From RGIG2707 sp045600065 (GTDB taxonomy: Bacteria; Bacillota; Clostridia; Peptostreptococcales; Anaerovoracaceae), in NCBI GenBank assembly GCA_045600065.1, contig JAZRXE010000065.1, forward strand, positions 1 to 39,164: a stretch of DNA of 39,164 nt. The letters run 5' to 3'. The notes below the pieces were generated by a model, which saw only the letters and a list, made by a program, of their open reading frames with translations, was not told the DNA's origin and made no database searches. Positions 1-8,727 of the stretch are shown here, one piece after another; positions within the stretch are counted from its first letter, which is position 1; each line of letters starts with the position of its first letter. Both the position numbers and the translations under genes were made by a program.

Positions 1-1
1 C

Positions 2-136
2 GGAGCAGAGGAGGCATGCAGAAGGGACAGCGCGCTGATGAAGGGTCTGAACACCTACAAGGGATACATTACCTGTCCGCAGGTGGCAGAGGCCTTCCCG
101 GAGCTGCCCGCAGAGAGCCCCGAAAAGCTCTTTTAG
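2..136 (+). CDS. ald: Alanine dehydrogenase, C-terminal fragment
   Basis: This is the last 44 codons of a gene that begins left of the window. The frame starting at base 2 reads ...ALMKGLNTYKGYITCPQVAEAF... and stops at TAG 134-136. The KGLNTYKG...VAEAF pattern is characteristic of the C-terminal end of NAD-dependent alanine dehydrogenase, which interconverts L-alanine with pyruvate and ammonia in the cytosol. The tail after VAEAF is a few residues longer than usual. A different frame over the same bases is open for 61 codons from base 16 but resembles nothing. The identification rests on a short stretch, but the motif is distinctive. Confidence 0.75.
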   Translation, partial: GAEEACRRDSALMKGLNTYKGYITCPQVAEAFPELPAESPEKLF

Positions 137-200
137 AAAGGGCAGGACTGCTTAATGCAGCCCACGCTAATAGCTTATATAGAAATGTCCGGAAAATCTG

Positions 201-233
201 AAACAAACAGTGGCATTATTGCCTGTTTTAATT
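201..233 (+). terminator. Probable terminator of ald
   Basis: A stem pairs AACA-GGCA with TGCC-TGTT (GT bulge at 210-211, loop TTAT) and runs into TTTT at 226-229. It lies 65 bases after the ald stop codon. The bulge makes it only moderately strong. Confidence 0.5.
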
Positions 234-286
234 TAAAATCTAAAGAAGTTGAAATTGTTTTCACACACTAATTTTAACACAAAAGA

Positions 287-327
287 AGGACCTTGAGCTC
301 ATTGAACTCTTGGTCCTCCTTTGTTTT
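287..327. terminator. Bidirectional terminator between ald and the traX-like gene
   Basis: AGGACC (287-292) pairs with GGTCCT (312-317), and GAG (295-297) with CTC (307-309), with a 2x2 TT/TT internal loop. On the plus strand it is followed by CCTTTGTTTTT. On the minus strand it is followed by TTCTTTTGTGTT. It separates two convergent genes and can serve both. Confidence 0.7.
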
Positions 328-362
328 TAAGGGCTGATTTTTTCACAACCCCTTTATCCTCT

Positions 363-1127
363 TCAGAAAACAAAACGCGCTGCAAGATAAAGAAGCAGCA
401 TGTGCGCCGGATAAAAGCCGTAGCAGAAATATTGAAAAGCCTTGGATCTGCTGCCCTTTTCTCCGTTGTAAAGCCATATGGGTATCAGTGCGAACATGGC
501 AAAGGCCTGAAGGATAAGCTCCATCTCAAAGCCGAAAAGCTCAACGTTTATCATGTAGCCACCCAGCATTTCAACATTTATATAGTACATGCCCAGAAAC
601 TGCGCAGCTCTGTTGACAAGCCCATCTCCGCGGAAGAAATAAAACAGGTAGACAAGCAGCACCCCTGCTCCGTTGTAATCGGTCAGGAATGCAAAGCCCG
701 CCAGTACTCCCACGGTCAGAACGGCTCCCCGTATAAGCCTTGTGCCCAAGTCCGGGCCTTCATTTTGTGAGGGTCCTGAGATCTTTTCGGAATAATAAAG
801 GGCACTGAGAGCGATAAAAAAGGTCCACATCACGTTCTGGTGAAAGGGATAAAAGACCGATCCGCCGACCATAAAATCAAAGGGTATCTCCGATATCAGG
901 GCAAAAAGCAGCATGCGCCTGATATATTTTCTGACATCTGAGCTGTGTACATAACCCTCGGCTGCCATGAAGGCAAAAATCGGGAAGGCAGCCCTTCCCG
1001 CTGCCGTAAGCCATATATATGAAGGAAACAGCGTGTGCCAGCAATGGTCTGCAAACATCAGAGCCATGCCTATTATGTGCAGCTGAGAGCTTGTTAAATA
1101 ACTGCTTTCCTTTTTTTCCGCGGACAT
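363..1127 (-). CDS. TraX family integral membrane protein
   Basis: This is a 254-residue polytopic membrane protein of the TraX family, named after the F-plasmid pilin acetylase. The chromosomal Firmicutes members have no established reaction. Family hallmarks are visible: an N-terminal LHIIGMALMFADHCW segment, FPIFAFMAAEGYVHSSDVRKYIRRMLLFALISEIPFDF at residues about 48-86, and HQNVMWTF just after it. About seven or eight hydrophobic segments follow. The ATG at 1125-1127 has GGAGG five bases upstream. The gene stands alone, divergent from the YdbC-like gene and convergent with ald. An acyl- or acetyltransferase role at the membrane is the family-based guess. Confidence 0.8.
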   Translation of the reverse strand: MSAEKKESSYLTSSQLHIIGMALMFADHCWHTLFPSYIWLTAAGRAAFPIFAFMAAEGYVHSSDVRKYIRRMLLFALISEIPFDFMVGGSVFYPFHQNVMWTFFIALSALYYSEKISGPSQNEGPDLGTRLIRGAVLTVGVLAGFAFLTDYNGAGVLLVYLFYFFRGDGLVNRAAQFLGMYYINVEMLGGYMINVELFGFEMELILQAFAMFALIPIWLYNGEKGSRSKAFQYFCYGFYPAHMLLLYLAARFVF

Positions 1128-1157
1128 AAAAACCTCCGGTTATTTAAATGTTAAATA

Positions 1158-1186
1158 TTGACATTAATATTATTTAATGGTAATAT
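1158..1186 (+). promoter_or_regulatory. Promoter of the YdbC-like gene
   Basis: A perfect -35 TTGACA (1158-1163) is separated by 17 bases from a -10-like TAATAT (1181-1186). Predicted transcription starts near 1193, about 40 bases before the start codon at 1235. Confidence 0.65.
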
Positions 1187-1234
1187 TTACCTGCGGCGAG
1201 GGCAATATTCAGAAAAGGAGAAACTCAGATAAAC

Positions 1235-1540
1235 ATGGAAAAAGACTACAACCGCATCCTGCAGGAAGCTGCGGAGGATTACGCCTCTGCCAGAGCTTCC
1301 GAGCCTCTCAGCTTTCAGATCATCGAGCACATAGGCACCCTCAGAACCAATGCCAGCGGCTGGTCAAGGGAGTTCAACATCGTATCCTGGAACGCAAACA
1401 AGCCCAAATTCGATATCAGAGACTGGTCCGAGGATCACACTAAAATGTCCAGGGGCATCACCATGACCAACGTGGAGGTCCGCCGCATTTACGACTGGAT
1501 CACAGACAGAGGCATAGAAAAGCTGTCCCCGGAGGAATAG
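1235..1540 (+). CDS. YdbC/PC4-like ssDNA-binding protein
   Basis: This 101-residue protein belongs to the bacterial YdbC family, which has the fold of the eukaryotic transcriptional coactivator PC4 (p15) and binds single-stranded nucleic acid. The signature block spans residues about 30-80: IEHIGTL, GWSREFNIVSWN, KPKFDIRDWSEDHTKMSRGITMTNVEVRRI. A 25-residue N-terminal helix (MEKDYNRILQEAAEDYASARA) is added to the core. The start has an AAAGGAG site in a good position and its own TTGACA promoter. It is monocistronic. The in vivo role of the family is not settled; a part in DNA repair or transcription is inferred. Confidence 0.82.
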   Translation: MEKDYNRILQEAAEDYASARASEPLSFQIIEHIGTLRTNASGWSREFNIVSWNANKPKFDIRDWSEDHTKMSRGITMTNVEVRRIYDWITDRGIEKLSPEE

Positions 1541-1584
1541 TCCGTTTCCGTGCACACTTGCGGACTTGATAAGATGCGCTGATA

Positions 1585-1611
1585 CGGGCGGCCATGGCGA
1601 CATGCCGCCCG
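1585..1611. other. GC-rich hairpin between convergent genes
   Basis: CGGGCGGC (1585-1592) pairs with GCCGCCCG (1604-1611). No T-run follows on either strand, so it is not a canonical intrinsic terminator. It lies between the stop of the YdbC-like gene and the stop of the minus-strand amidohydrolase. Confidence 0.45.
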
Positions 1612-1668
1612 GGCCGTGCATACGACCGGATACCCTGCCCCTTTTGGCGGCCGCAGGGATATTCAGGC

Positions 1669-2949
1669 TTACATCAGCTTATCCAGCTCTGTTTCGACCT
1701 CTTCCATCTTTTTAACGTAAGGAGCATCGAATACCTTGCCCCTTGTCACGACCATGCTTATATTGCGCAGTGCGCAGATATCCTCCAGAGGGTTCTTTTC
1801 GGTAACCACGAAATCAGCGCTTTTTCCCGGAGATATGCAGCCCGCAATATCATCGATTCCCGCTATGGAGGCATTTACCATAGTTGCGGTATGCAGGGCA
1901 AAGGCATTGCTTACATTGCAATACTTGGTAAAGTAGTACAGCTCCCTCCACATATCATAATGGGTTATATAGGGGCAGCCCGTATCGGTACCAAGGCCTA
2001 CGGGTATCCCTGCCTCCAGGCAGGCATTGGCACAGTCGATAACGCCGCGGAACACCACGTTGCCGTTGTACTGCTCTGTCTCGGTAATTCCGCTGATGCT
2101 TCTGTCCATGAGAGCATAGGGAAGAGCCGGAGAGATGGTGCATATCAGCGCGGCATTTTTCTCTTTGAAAAGCCTTATGATATCCTCATCGGGCTTAGCG
2201 CCGTGCTCTATGGTATCCACTCCGTTTTCCAGAGCAGTTTTTACGCCCTCGGGGCTCTCCACATGGGCGGCGACCTTGATCCCCAGCCCGTGAGCCGTAT
2301 CGCAGCAGGCTTTGACATATTCTGCCGGCATTTTGAGCTCGCCCGGCTCTCCCTTGACCTTGGCATCCAGAACGCCGCCGGTGATCATGAGCTTTAAGAT
2401 GTCGGGCTTGGCTTCGGCTATGATCTTCACATAATTTACAGCCTCCTCGGCACTGGTAGCCTCGTAGGCAAGAGAACCCGCCATATGTCCCCCGGGTACG
2501 GAAACGCCCATGTCTCCTGCAAGTATCCTGGGGCCGTCGCAGCTGCCTGCGGCGATTTTGTCCCTGAGCTGAGTATCATAGGTAGTTACGCCGCCCACAC
2601 TTCTGAGTGTAGTTACGCCGCTCATAAGCTCTGTCCTGGCATAGCTCTGATACATCTTTCCGACTATGGCCCTGGTGACCGGGTTGCTCATCAGAAATCT
2701 GACCTTCTTTGCGGGATCGCTCTTTTTCTTTTCCGGCTTGCCTGTGGCGGGGATGTGTACATGCATGTTGATAAGACCTGGCATTATGTACTTGCCGCCG
2801 AGGTCGATCTTTTTGTACTCCTCGGGCAGATTCTCGGAAGGAACGATATCCGAGATCACACCGCCGTCAGTAAGCACGCAGAAATCCTCCAGCGGCTCCA
2901 TGTCCAAGGTGCCGTCAAGTATTATCCCGTTAATAAAAGCCTGTTTCAT
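1669..2949 (-). CDS. Amidohydrolase family metal-dependent hydrolase
   Basis: This is a 426-residue protein of the amidohydrolase superfamily, closest in pattern to the imidazolonepropionase/Xaa-Pro-dipeptidase-like group. Binuclear-site residues can be seen: H63 and H65 in NMHVHIP, a candidate carboxylated lysine K186 in DILKLMITGG, H229 in AAHVES, H249 in DTIEHG, and D322 in GLGTDTGCP. An N-terminal beta-sandwich strand region (residues 1-58, ending IMPGLI) frames the barrel as in the family. It follows addA with its AGGAGG overlapping the addA stop codon, so the two are probably co-transcribed and translationally coupled. The substrate cannot be told from the sequence; cyclic amides and prolyl dipeptides are family options. 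Confidence 0.85.
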   Translation of the reverse strand: MKQAFINGIILDGTLDMEPLEDFCVLTDGGVISDIVPSENLPEEYKKIDLGGKYIMPGLINMHVHIPATGKPEKKKSDPAKKVRFLMSNPVTRAIVGKMYQSYARTELMSGVTTLRSVGGVTTYDTQLRDKIAAGSCDGPRILAGDMGVSVPGGHMAGSLAYEATSAEEAVNYVKIIAEAKPDILKLMITGGVLDAKVKGEPGELKMPAEYVKACCDTAHGLGIKVAAHVESPEGVKTALENGVDTIEHGAKPDEDIIRLFKEKNAALICTISPALPYALMDRSISGITETEQYNGNVVFRGVIDCANACLEAGIPVGLGTDTGCPYITHYDMWRELYYFTKYCNVSNAFALHTATMVNASIAGIDDIAGCISPGKSADFVVTEKNPLEDICALRNISMVVTRGKVFDAPYVKKMEEVETELDKLM

Positions 2950-2958
2950 TTTTTCCTC

Positions 2959-5900
2959 CTATTCGATCCGAAGCTCTCTGTTCTGACCGAACAGATAAAG
3001 CACGGCTTCTTTGACTGTTTTTCCGCTTATCTTCTCCAGAGCAAGCCTGTACTGCCTGAGCTGGGGCAGATAGGCTATCTTCAGCTCCTTCATGGCCTCC
3101 TCTATATCTTCAGGGTCTATGTAATTGCTCTTGTAATCCACCAGCACCCACTTGTCATCTTCGAGAAAACAGCAGTCTATGGTACCCTGTACCATGATCT
3201 CCCTGCCCTCGTAAAGCTCCCTGAGAGTAAACGATGACTCTTTGTAAAGCTCTTCTGCCCTGCAGGCTCTGCGCCCTATATCCGAGCTGAAAAACGCCGC
3301 TATCCTGGCAGGATCCACTGACCGGGCCTCCCGGGGGTCGAGTATGAACCGGTCCCGGAGATACTGTATGAATGCAGCGATATCCTCCGGGCTTTTTCCC
3401 TCGGCGCAGAACGGAATATGCTCCATTACCGTATGATAGGCAGTACCTCTGGCAGCTCCGCTGAGCCTTCGCACAGGGCTTATAAATGAAGGCACCGCAG
3501 GAGAGCTCTTGTAGGGAGCAAGCTCAGGATGCCTGAGTCTTTCGATCTCGGCCAGCTGGGATACGCTGTATTTGCGCTTCTGAGTTGAGTTTTCAAAGGC
3601 CCGGGGATCGAAATCCACGCGCAGCCTGAGCTCTTCGAGGCTTAACGGAAGCTTAGACATATCCAGCCCGAAGCCCTCATCCAGCAGCCTGCTCAGATCG
3701 GCCCTGCGCTCCTTTTCCGTATTTATAATGCCTGAAAGGTCCTCTGCGGTAACCCTCTCGATATTAATACGGGGCTCGGCAAACAGCAGCAGATCCAGAT
3801 AGGTCGAGGCACCCTTAAGATCTCCGGGAAGCTTTTTGGGTCTGCTCATTATTCCTGCGGCATCTGTTACCGCGGCAGTGATATAGAGTATATCCTTGGG
3901 CCTGGTCATTGCAACATACAAAAGCCTGATCTTCTCCGCAAGAGTCTCCGCCTCCTGCTGTCTTTCCATCAGCTTAAACGCGGCAGGCTTAAAGCACACC
4001 CCTGTTTTGGGATTGACAAGCTGCATGCAGCAGCCCATGTCCTTATGGTAGACTGCCCATTTCCTTGCGCCTCTGCCTGAATTGCCGCTCAGTTTTTTGT
4101 TCATGCCGCAAAGCAGCACAAACGGAAACTCCAGCCCCTTGCTCTTATGTATGGTCATAATACGCACTGCGTCGGAATCTTCGGAGAATATCTTGACCTC
4201 GCCCACATCCACCTTGTCTTTAACGGCCTCTATGTAGCTGATAAAACCGTAAAGCCCCACGGCGCTGCCGGCCTCAAAATCCGCCGCTCTTTCCACCAGG
4301 GCCCTCAGATTTGCCCTGCGCTGGGGCCCTCCGGGCAGTGCCGTAATAAAGCTGAGCAGTCCCGTGTCGTTGATCAGATCCCACAGAAAGCTGCCCATAG
4401 GCATATATCTTGACTGCCTGCGCCACTGCTGAAGCTTGTCCAGAAAATCCCCGCATCTGGCGCGGAGAAGCTCGTCGCTGCCCTGACGGGCATAGAGCCC
4501 GAAGGCCTTGTAAAAGGGCCAGCGGTATTTTTCGGGAAAGCATTTGTCTGCATATATCCTGATCCGGGCAAGCTCCTCGTCCGTAAAGCCGAATACGGGA
4601 AACCTCAGAACGCTTATCAGGGACACATCCTTGCTGCCGTTGTCTATGATCCTGAGCAGATTCAGCACCGCGGCTACCTCGGGAGTATTGAAATAACCCT
4701 CGTTTCTTTCCATGTACACGGGAATGCCCGCATCAGCCAGCGCGGAATAGTATATTTCCCCGACACCCTTAACCTGAGGCAGCAGTATAACCATATCCCT
4801 GTATTCCAGAGGTCTGTCTCCGTCCCCGGTATGGATCACGGTCTTTCCGTGGTGGGCCTTTATAAGCCTTACCGCCTGCGCCGCATCAAAGTCCGCAGCC
4901 TTCATATCTGCCAGCTCTTCGGCAAGCTGAGCGCCGAAATCCGTATCATCCCCGCCTGAAGACACGGAGGAAGCCTCGCCCTCTGCAGGGCCGGAGGCCT
5001 CGTCCTCAAGGAGGTTTCTTTCCACAAGATATAGCCCGGGCTCATAGGTATAGGGGCCTGTATAGGGGGCACCCTCCCTTAAAGCCGCGTCCTCATCGTA
5101 TACTATTCCGGTGGTCTCGGGGCGCATGAGCACGCTGTACACGCCGTTTACCAGGTCTATAACCGGAGCCTTGCTTCTGAAATTGCTGTTCAGATCTATC
5201 ACCCTGGAGGATGGCATCCTTCCTGCCTTGATGCTCTTGTACTTGCCCAGGAAAATACCCGGGTCAGCCAGCCTGAACCTGTAAATGCACTGCTTAACAT
5301 CGCCGACCATAAAGAGATTGTCTTCTCTGGATATGCGGCGTATCAGCTCCTCCTGAACTGTGTTGCTGTCCTGATACTCGTCAATAAAAATATAATCGAA
5401 TTGCTGCCTGTATTCTTCCGCAGCCCTGTCGTTTTCCAGAATTTTTAGGGCGAAATGCTCCATATCCGAATAGTCTATAAAGCCTGCAGCCCTCTTTTTT
5501 GCGGCATAGCGCAGATCCAGCTCCTCTGCCATCTTTTTCAAGGCCCTCAGATAAGGCAGCATCAGCTCTTTTTCCGTTTCCAGAGCCTCCCGGGAAAGTC
5601 CTGCGGTCTGCTTCTGAACATCGTCCAAAAGAGCCTTAACATTATCTCTGAAGGGCTCTATGCTGTCCTTTACAAGGTTCCAGACCAGGTTCTCCGAGGG
5701 AATATTGGAATTGCGAACTCTTTTGAACGCGTTTACCGCGTCTATGCCGTCCTGAAGGGAGCCGTTTTCAAGGGCGTATATAACCGCGTCTATGCCATCC
5801 GCGTCTGCCTGAAGATTGGCTATGCGCCGGGGCGCAATGCTGCCCGACCCAGGGTCCTGAGCCCTTGTGAGCATGTCCACGCACTGCTGCTGATAGCCCT

Positions 5901-6564
5901 TCATAAGTCTGAATCTGACCAGGGCATCGTCTCTGACACGACCTATTACCGCTTCTGTATCAAACAGGCGTCCCTCTGCCATGTCCTCCGCCCACTCTCC
6001 GGGATACGGCAGGCTCTGCAGAAACTCGCGGAAGTCCGATATGAGCCTGCGAAGAGCCTCATCGTCCTTGGAATCTGTATATCTGTCCATCAGAAACAGA
6101 AAATCTTCATCCTTTTTTGCAAAGCAGTCCTCAAAGAGCTCGTTCATGGATTCGGTCAGAAAAAGCTGGCGCCTGGCATCGTCACACACGGAAAAACCGG
6201 GCTTTTCGCCTATCACCTGATAGTAATCCCTCAGAATGCTCATGGCGAACTTGTGGAAGGTACATATCTTTGCATTGGCCATGCCGTTGATCTGGCGTCT
6301 GAGATAGGCAGCCCTGTCGCTTCCGCTGTCGGTCTGAGCCAGAGCTTTTGTAAGACTTTTATATATTTTTTCCTTCATCTCCGCCGCGGCGGCATTTGTG
6401 AAGGTGACTATGAGCATGCGCTCAAGACCGGTCTCCTTTTCGATGACCAGCCTCGTTACCCTTTCAACCAGCACGGCTGTCTTTCCCGAGCCTGCAGCCG
6501 CGGAAACCAAAAGTCCGCAGCCGTCGGCATTTATTGCATCGTATTGTGCGTCAGTCCATTTCAT
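2959..6564 (-). CDS. addA: ATP-dependent helicase/nuclease subunit A (AddA)
   Basis: This 1201-residue protein is the UvrD-like motor subunit of AddAB, the Firmicutes counterpart of RecBCD. That complex resects double-strand breaks and loads RecA. Walker A (AAAGSGKTAVLVERV) is at residues 22-36. The helicase blocks FIDEYQDSN, GDVKQCIYRFR, LNSNFRS and MTIHKSKGLEFPFV follow, then LLYVAMTRP. The C-terminal RecB-type nuclease keeps D1130 (GTIDCC) and D1143-Y-K1145. Length is typical of the family. The start has GGAG upstream, with a TATAAT on the minus strand at 6592-6587. addB, normally the upstream neighbour in Firmicutes, is not here: upstream lies divergent gpmI, downstream an amidohydrolase. 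Confidence 0.95.
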   Translation of the reverse strand: MKWTDAQYDAINADGCGLLVSAAAGSGKTAVLVERVTRLVIEKETGLERMLIVTFTNAAAAEMKEKIYKSLTKALAQTDSGSDRAAYLRRQINGMANAKICTFHKFAMSILRDYYQVIGEKPGFSVCDDARRQLFLTESMNELFEDCFAKKDEDFLFLMDRYTDSKDDEALRRLISDFREFLQSLPYPGEWAEDMAEGRLFDTEAVIGRVRDDALVRFRLMKGYQQQCVDMLTRAQDPGSGSIAPRRIANLQADADGIDAVIYALENGSLQDGIDAVNAFKRVRNSNIPSENLVWNLVKDSIEPFRDNVKALLDDVQKQTAGLSREALETEKELMLPYLRALKKMAEELDLRYAAKKRAAGFIDYSDMEHFALKILENDRAAEEYRQQFDYIFIDEYQDSNTVQEELIRRISREDNLFMVGDVKQCIYRFRLADPGIFLGKYKSIKAGRMPSSRVIDLNSNFRSKAPVIDLVNGVYSVLMRPETTGIVYDEDAALREGAPYTGPYTYEPGLYLVERNLLEDEASGPAEGEASSVSSGGDDTDFGAQLAEELADMKAADFDAAQAVRLIKAHHGKTVIHTGDGDRPLEYRDMVILLPQVKGVGEIYYSALADAGIPVYMERNEGYFNTPEVAAVLNLLRIIDNGSKDVSLISVLRFPVFGFTDEELARIRIYADKCFPEKYRWPFYKAFGLYARQGSDELLRARCGDFLDKLQQWRRQSRYMPMGSFLWDLINDTGLLSFITALPGGPQRRANLRALVERAADFEAGSAVGLYGFISYIEAVKDKVDVGEVKIFSEDSDAVRIMTIHKSKGLEFPFVLLCGMNKKLSGNSGRGARKWAVYHKDMGCCMQLVNPKTGVCFKPAAFKLMERQQEAETLAEKIRLLYVAMTRPKDILYITAAVTDAAGIMSRPKKLPGDLKGASTYLDLLLFAEPRINIERVTAEDLSGIINTEKERRADLSRLLDEGFGLDMSKLPLSLEELRLRVDFDPRAFENSTQKRKYSVSQLAEIERLRHPELAPYKSSPAVPSFISPVRRLSGAARGTAYHTVMEHIPFCAEGKSPEDIAAFIQYLRDRFILDPREARSVDPARIAAFFSSDIGRRACRAEELYKESSFTLRELYEGREIMVQGTIDCCFLEDDKWVLVDYKSNYIDPEDIEEAMKELKIAYLPQLRQYRLALEKISGKTVKEAVLYLFGQNRELRIE

Positions 6565-6586
6565 AAGTATCGATCTCCGTAGATTT

Positions 6587-6619
6587 ATTATACAACATGG
6601 GCCGCTAATGTGGTAAAAT
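6587..6619. promoter_or_regulatory. Divergent promoter region addA / gpmI
   Basis: The 80 bases between the two start codons hold a perfect minus-strand -10 TATAAT (6592 down to 6587) for addA and a plus-strand TAAAAT (6614-6619) that could serve gpmI. The -35 elements are poor on both sides, so exact promoters are uncertain. Confidence 0.4.
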
Positions 6620-6644
6620 TAATGGACTATATGGAGGTGTGAAT

Positions 6645-8159
6645 ATGTCTGATACAACAATGCTCCTTATAATGGACGGCTTCGGGATCGCTGCTCCCGG
6701 GCAGTACAACGCCGTAAGCAGCGCAAATACTCCCAATATAGACAGGCTTCTGACAGACTGCCCCAATACGCTGATCAATGCCAGCGGAGAATATGTCGGG
6801 CTTCCCGAAGGCCAGATGGGAAATTCCGAAGTGGGTCATACCAACATAGGCGCGGGCCGTGTGGTATGGCAGGAGCTTAGCAAGATCACAAACAGCATCA
6901 AAACCGGTGAATTCTTCAAAAACGAAGAGCTTTGCAAGGTCATGGAATATGCCTGTAACACGGGCTGCACCCTGCACCTGGCCGGACTGCTTTCCGACGG
7001 CGGCGTGCATTCACACATCAGGCATCTGTTTGCGCTTATTGACATGGCTGCGTCCTATGGCATTAAGGATGTTCAGGTCCACTGCATACTGGACGGCAGA
7101 GATGTTCCCCCAAGCTGTGCGGAGACCTATCTTCAGCAGCTGGACGACAAGCTGCGGGAATCAGGCTGCGGACGCATAGCCACCATCAGCGGCAGATTCT
7201 ACACCATGGACAGAGACAAACGCTGGGACAGAGTCCGGAAGGCCTACGACTGCCTGACTCTTGGCGAGGGCTTTAAGGCAGACCACTGGCAGAGCGCCAT
7301 GAAGGATGCCCGCGGCAGAGAAGAGACCGATGAATTCGTGAGCCCTGTATTCCTGGACGGGGCGAAAACCATCAAGTCAGAGGACGCGGTTATATTCTTC
7401 AATTTCAGGCCGGACAGAGCCAGAGAGATCACCCGCAGCCTTACAGACCCGCAGATGGACGGCTTCGAGCGCAGATACTTCCCTCAAAAGCTGTATTATC
7501 TGTGCTTTACCAGCTACGACGCCACCATTCCCAATGTGCATATAGCCTTTAAGCCCCAGAGCCTCGAAAACACCCTGGGCAAATACATCAGCAGCCTTGG
7601 CAGGACCCAGCTCCGCATAGCTGAAACCGAAAAATACGCCCATGTAACGTTTTTCTTCAACGGAGGCATAGAAGAGCCCTATGCGGGAGAGGAACGCATA
7701 CTGGTGCCCTCGCCCAAGGTCGCCACCTACGATATGCAGCCCGAGATGAGCGCCCTCCCGGTCACCGACAAGGTCATAGAATGCATAGAGCAGAAGCGCT
7801 TCGATCTTATAATAATGAATCTGGCCAACTGCGATATGGTGGGACATACCGGCTCCATGGAAGCAGCCGTCAGGGCTGTTGAGACCGTGGATGCCTGCGT
7901 TGGCAGGATCAGCAGTGCCATAAAAGCGGCCGGAGGTATCCTGATGATAACAGCAGACCACGGCAATGCCGAAAGCATGATGGAGGACGGTCATCCCATG
8001 ACGGCTCATACCACTAACCTTGTACCCCTTATCATTCAGGGCGCGGGCAGCCTTAAGCTCAGCGAGGGCGGAGCCCTCTGCGACCTGGCGCCCACCCTTC
8101 TCAGCCTTATGGGTCTGGAGCAGCCCTCTCAGATGAGCGGGAAAAACCTGATCCTGTAG
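6645..8159 (+). CDS. gpmI: 2,3-bisphosphoglycerate-independent phosphoglycerate mutase
   Basis: This 504-residue cytosolic enzyme interconverts 3- and 2-phosphoglycerate through a phosphoserine, using two Mn ions. D11 lies in LLIMDGFG and the catalytic serine S61 in GQMGNSEVGH. The C-terminal metal site shows NLANCDMVGHTG and ITADHGNAE. Length is normal for the family. The ATG at 6645 is chosen because GGAGG (6633-6637) sits seven bases upstream; the in-frame GTG at 6639 is too close to it. It is the first gene of a four-gene plus-strand run, followed by three NAD salvage genes. That pairs late glycolysis with NAD supply. Confidence 0.95.
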   Translation: MSDTTMLLIMDGFGIAAPGQYNAVSSANTPNIDRLLTDCPNTLINASGEYVGLPEGQMGNSEVGHTNIGAGRVVWQELSKITNSIKTGEFFKNEELCKVMEYACNTGCTLHLAGLLSDGGVHSHIRHLFALIDMAASYGIKDVQVHCILDGRDVPPSCAETYLQQLDDKLRESGCGRIATISGRFYTMDRDKRWDRVRKAYDCLTLGEGFKADHWQSAMKDARGREETDEFVSPVFLDGAKTIKSEDAVIFFNFRPDRAREITRSLTDPQMDGFERRYFPQKLYYLCFTSYDATIPNVHIAFKPQSLENTLGKYISSLGRTQLRIAETEKYAHVTFFFNGGIEEPYAGEERILVPSPKVATYDMQPEMSALPVTDKVIECIEQKRFDLIIMNLANCDMVGHTGSMEAAVRAVETVDACVGRISSAIKAAGGILMITADHGNAESMMEDGHPMTAHTTNLVPLIIQGAGSLKLSEGGALCDLAPTLLSLMGLEQPSQMSGKNLIL

Positions 8160-8202
8160 CGGCATGTAAATACCGCTTTTGTATAATTACGGAGGTATTA
8201 CA

Positions 8203-8727
8203 ATGAAACAGTTCCTCGTAGTCGTAGACATGCAGAAGGACTTTGTGGACGGAAGCCTGGGCACACCCGAGGCAGTCGCCATAGTACCCGCAGTATGCGA
8301 AAAAATCAGGGCATTCGACGGCAAGATATTTGCCACCCTGGACACCCATTTTGACAACTATCCCGAAACTTCCGAAGGAAAGAAGCTTCCCGTAGCCCAC
8401 TGCATCAAGGGCACTGACGGCTGGAAGCTCAACGCCGATGTGGAAAAGGCCCTGGAGGGCAAGGATTGCACCATGGTGGAAAAGCTCACTTTCGGCAGCA
8501 CCGCCCTGCCCGGACTCATAGAGCAGGCCGCCGCAGGCGAAGCCTTCGAGGTGCAGCTGCTTGGCCTTTGCACCGACATATGCGTGGTATCCAACGCGCT
8601 GATGCTCAAGGCGAATTTTCCCGAAGAAACATTTACGGTATTCAAGGACTGCTGCGCAGGAGTCACTCCCGCATCCCACGAAGCAGCTCTGACTACCATG
8701 CAGTTCTGCCAGATAGACGTGATATAA
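8203..8727 (+). CDS. pncA: Nicotinamidase-like cysteine hydrolase (isochorismatase family)
   Basis: A 174-residue cysteine hydrolase, probably converting nicotinamide to nicotinate and ammonia. The catalytic triad is visible as D9 (VDMQKDF), K94 (VEKLTFGS) and C127 (LCTDICV). Candidate metal ligands are D47 and H49 (LDTHFDN) and H66 (VAHCIKG). The ATG at 8203 has GGAGG seven bases upstream; an earlier in-frame TTG at 8179 has no such site. Its stop codon directly touches the start of the next gene with no gap. Isochorismatase-family sequences alone do not fix the substrate; the nicotinamidase call is strengthened by the flanking NadE and PncB genes. The symbol is given on that basis. Confidence 0.8.
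   Translation: MKQFLVVVDMQKDFVDGSLGTPEAVAIVPAVCEKIRAFDGKIFATLDTHFDNYPETSEGKKLPVAHCIKGTDGWKLNADVEKALEGKDCTMVEKLTFGSTALPGLIEQAAAGEAFEVQLLGLCTDICVVSNALMLKANFPEETFTVFKDCCAGVTPASHEAALTTMQFCQIDVI

Noticed and set aside
16..201. 61-codon frame at the left end
   Set aside because: The neighbouring frame encodes the C-terminus of alanine dehydrogenase with a clear KGLNTYKG motif.
5455..6582. 375-codon frame opposite addA
   Set aside because: Antisense of conserved helicase motifs, no ribosome site or recognisable domain.
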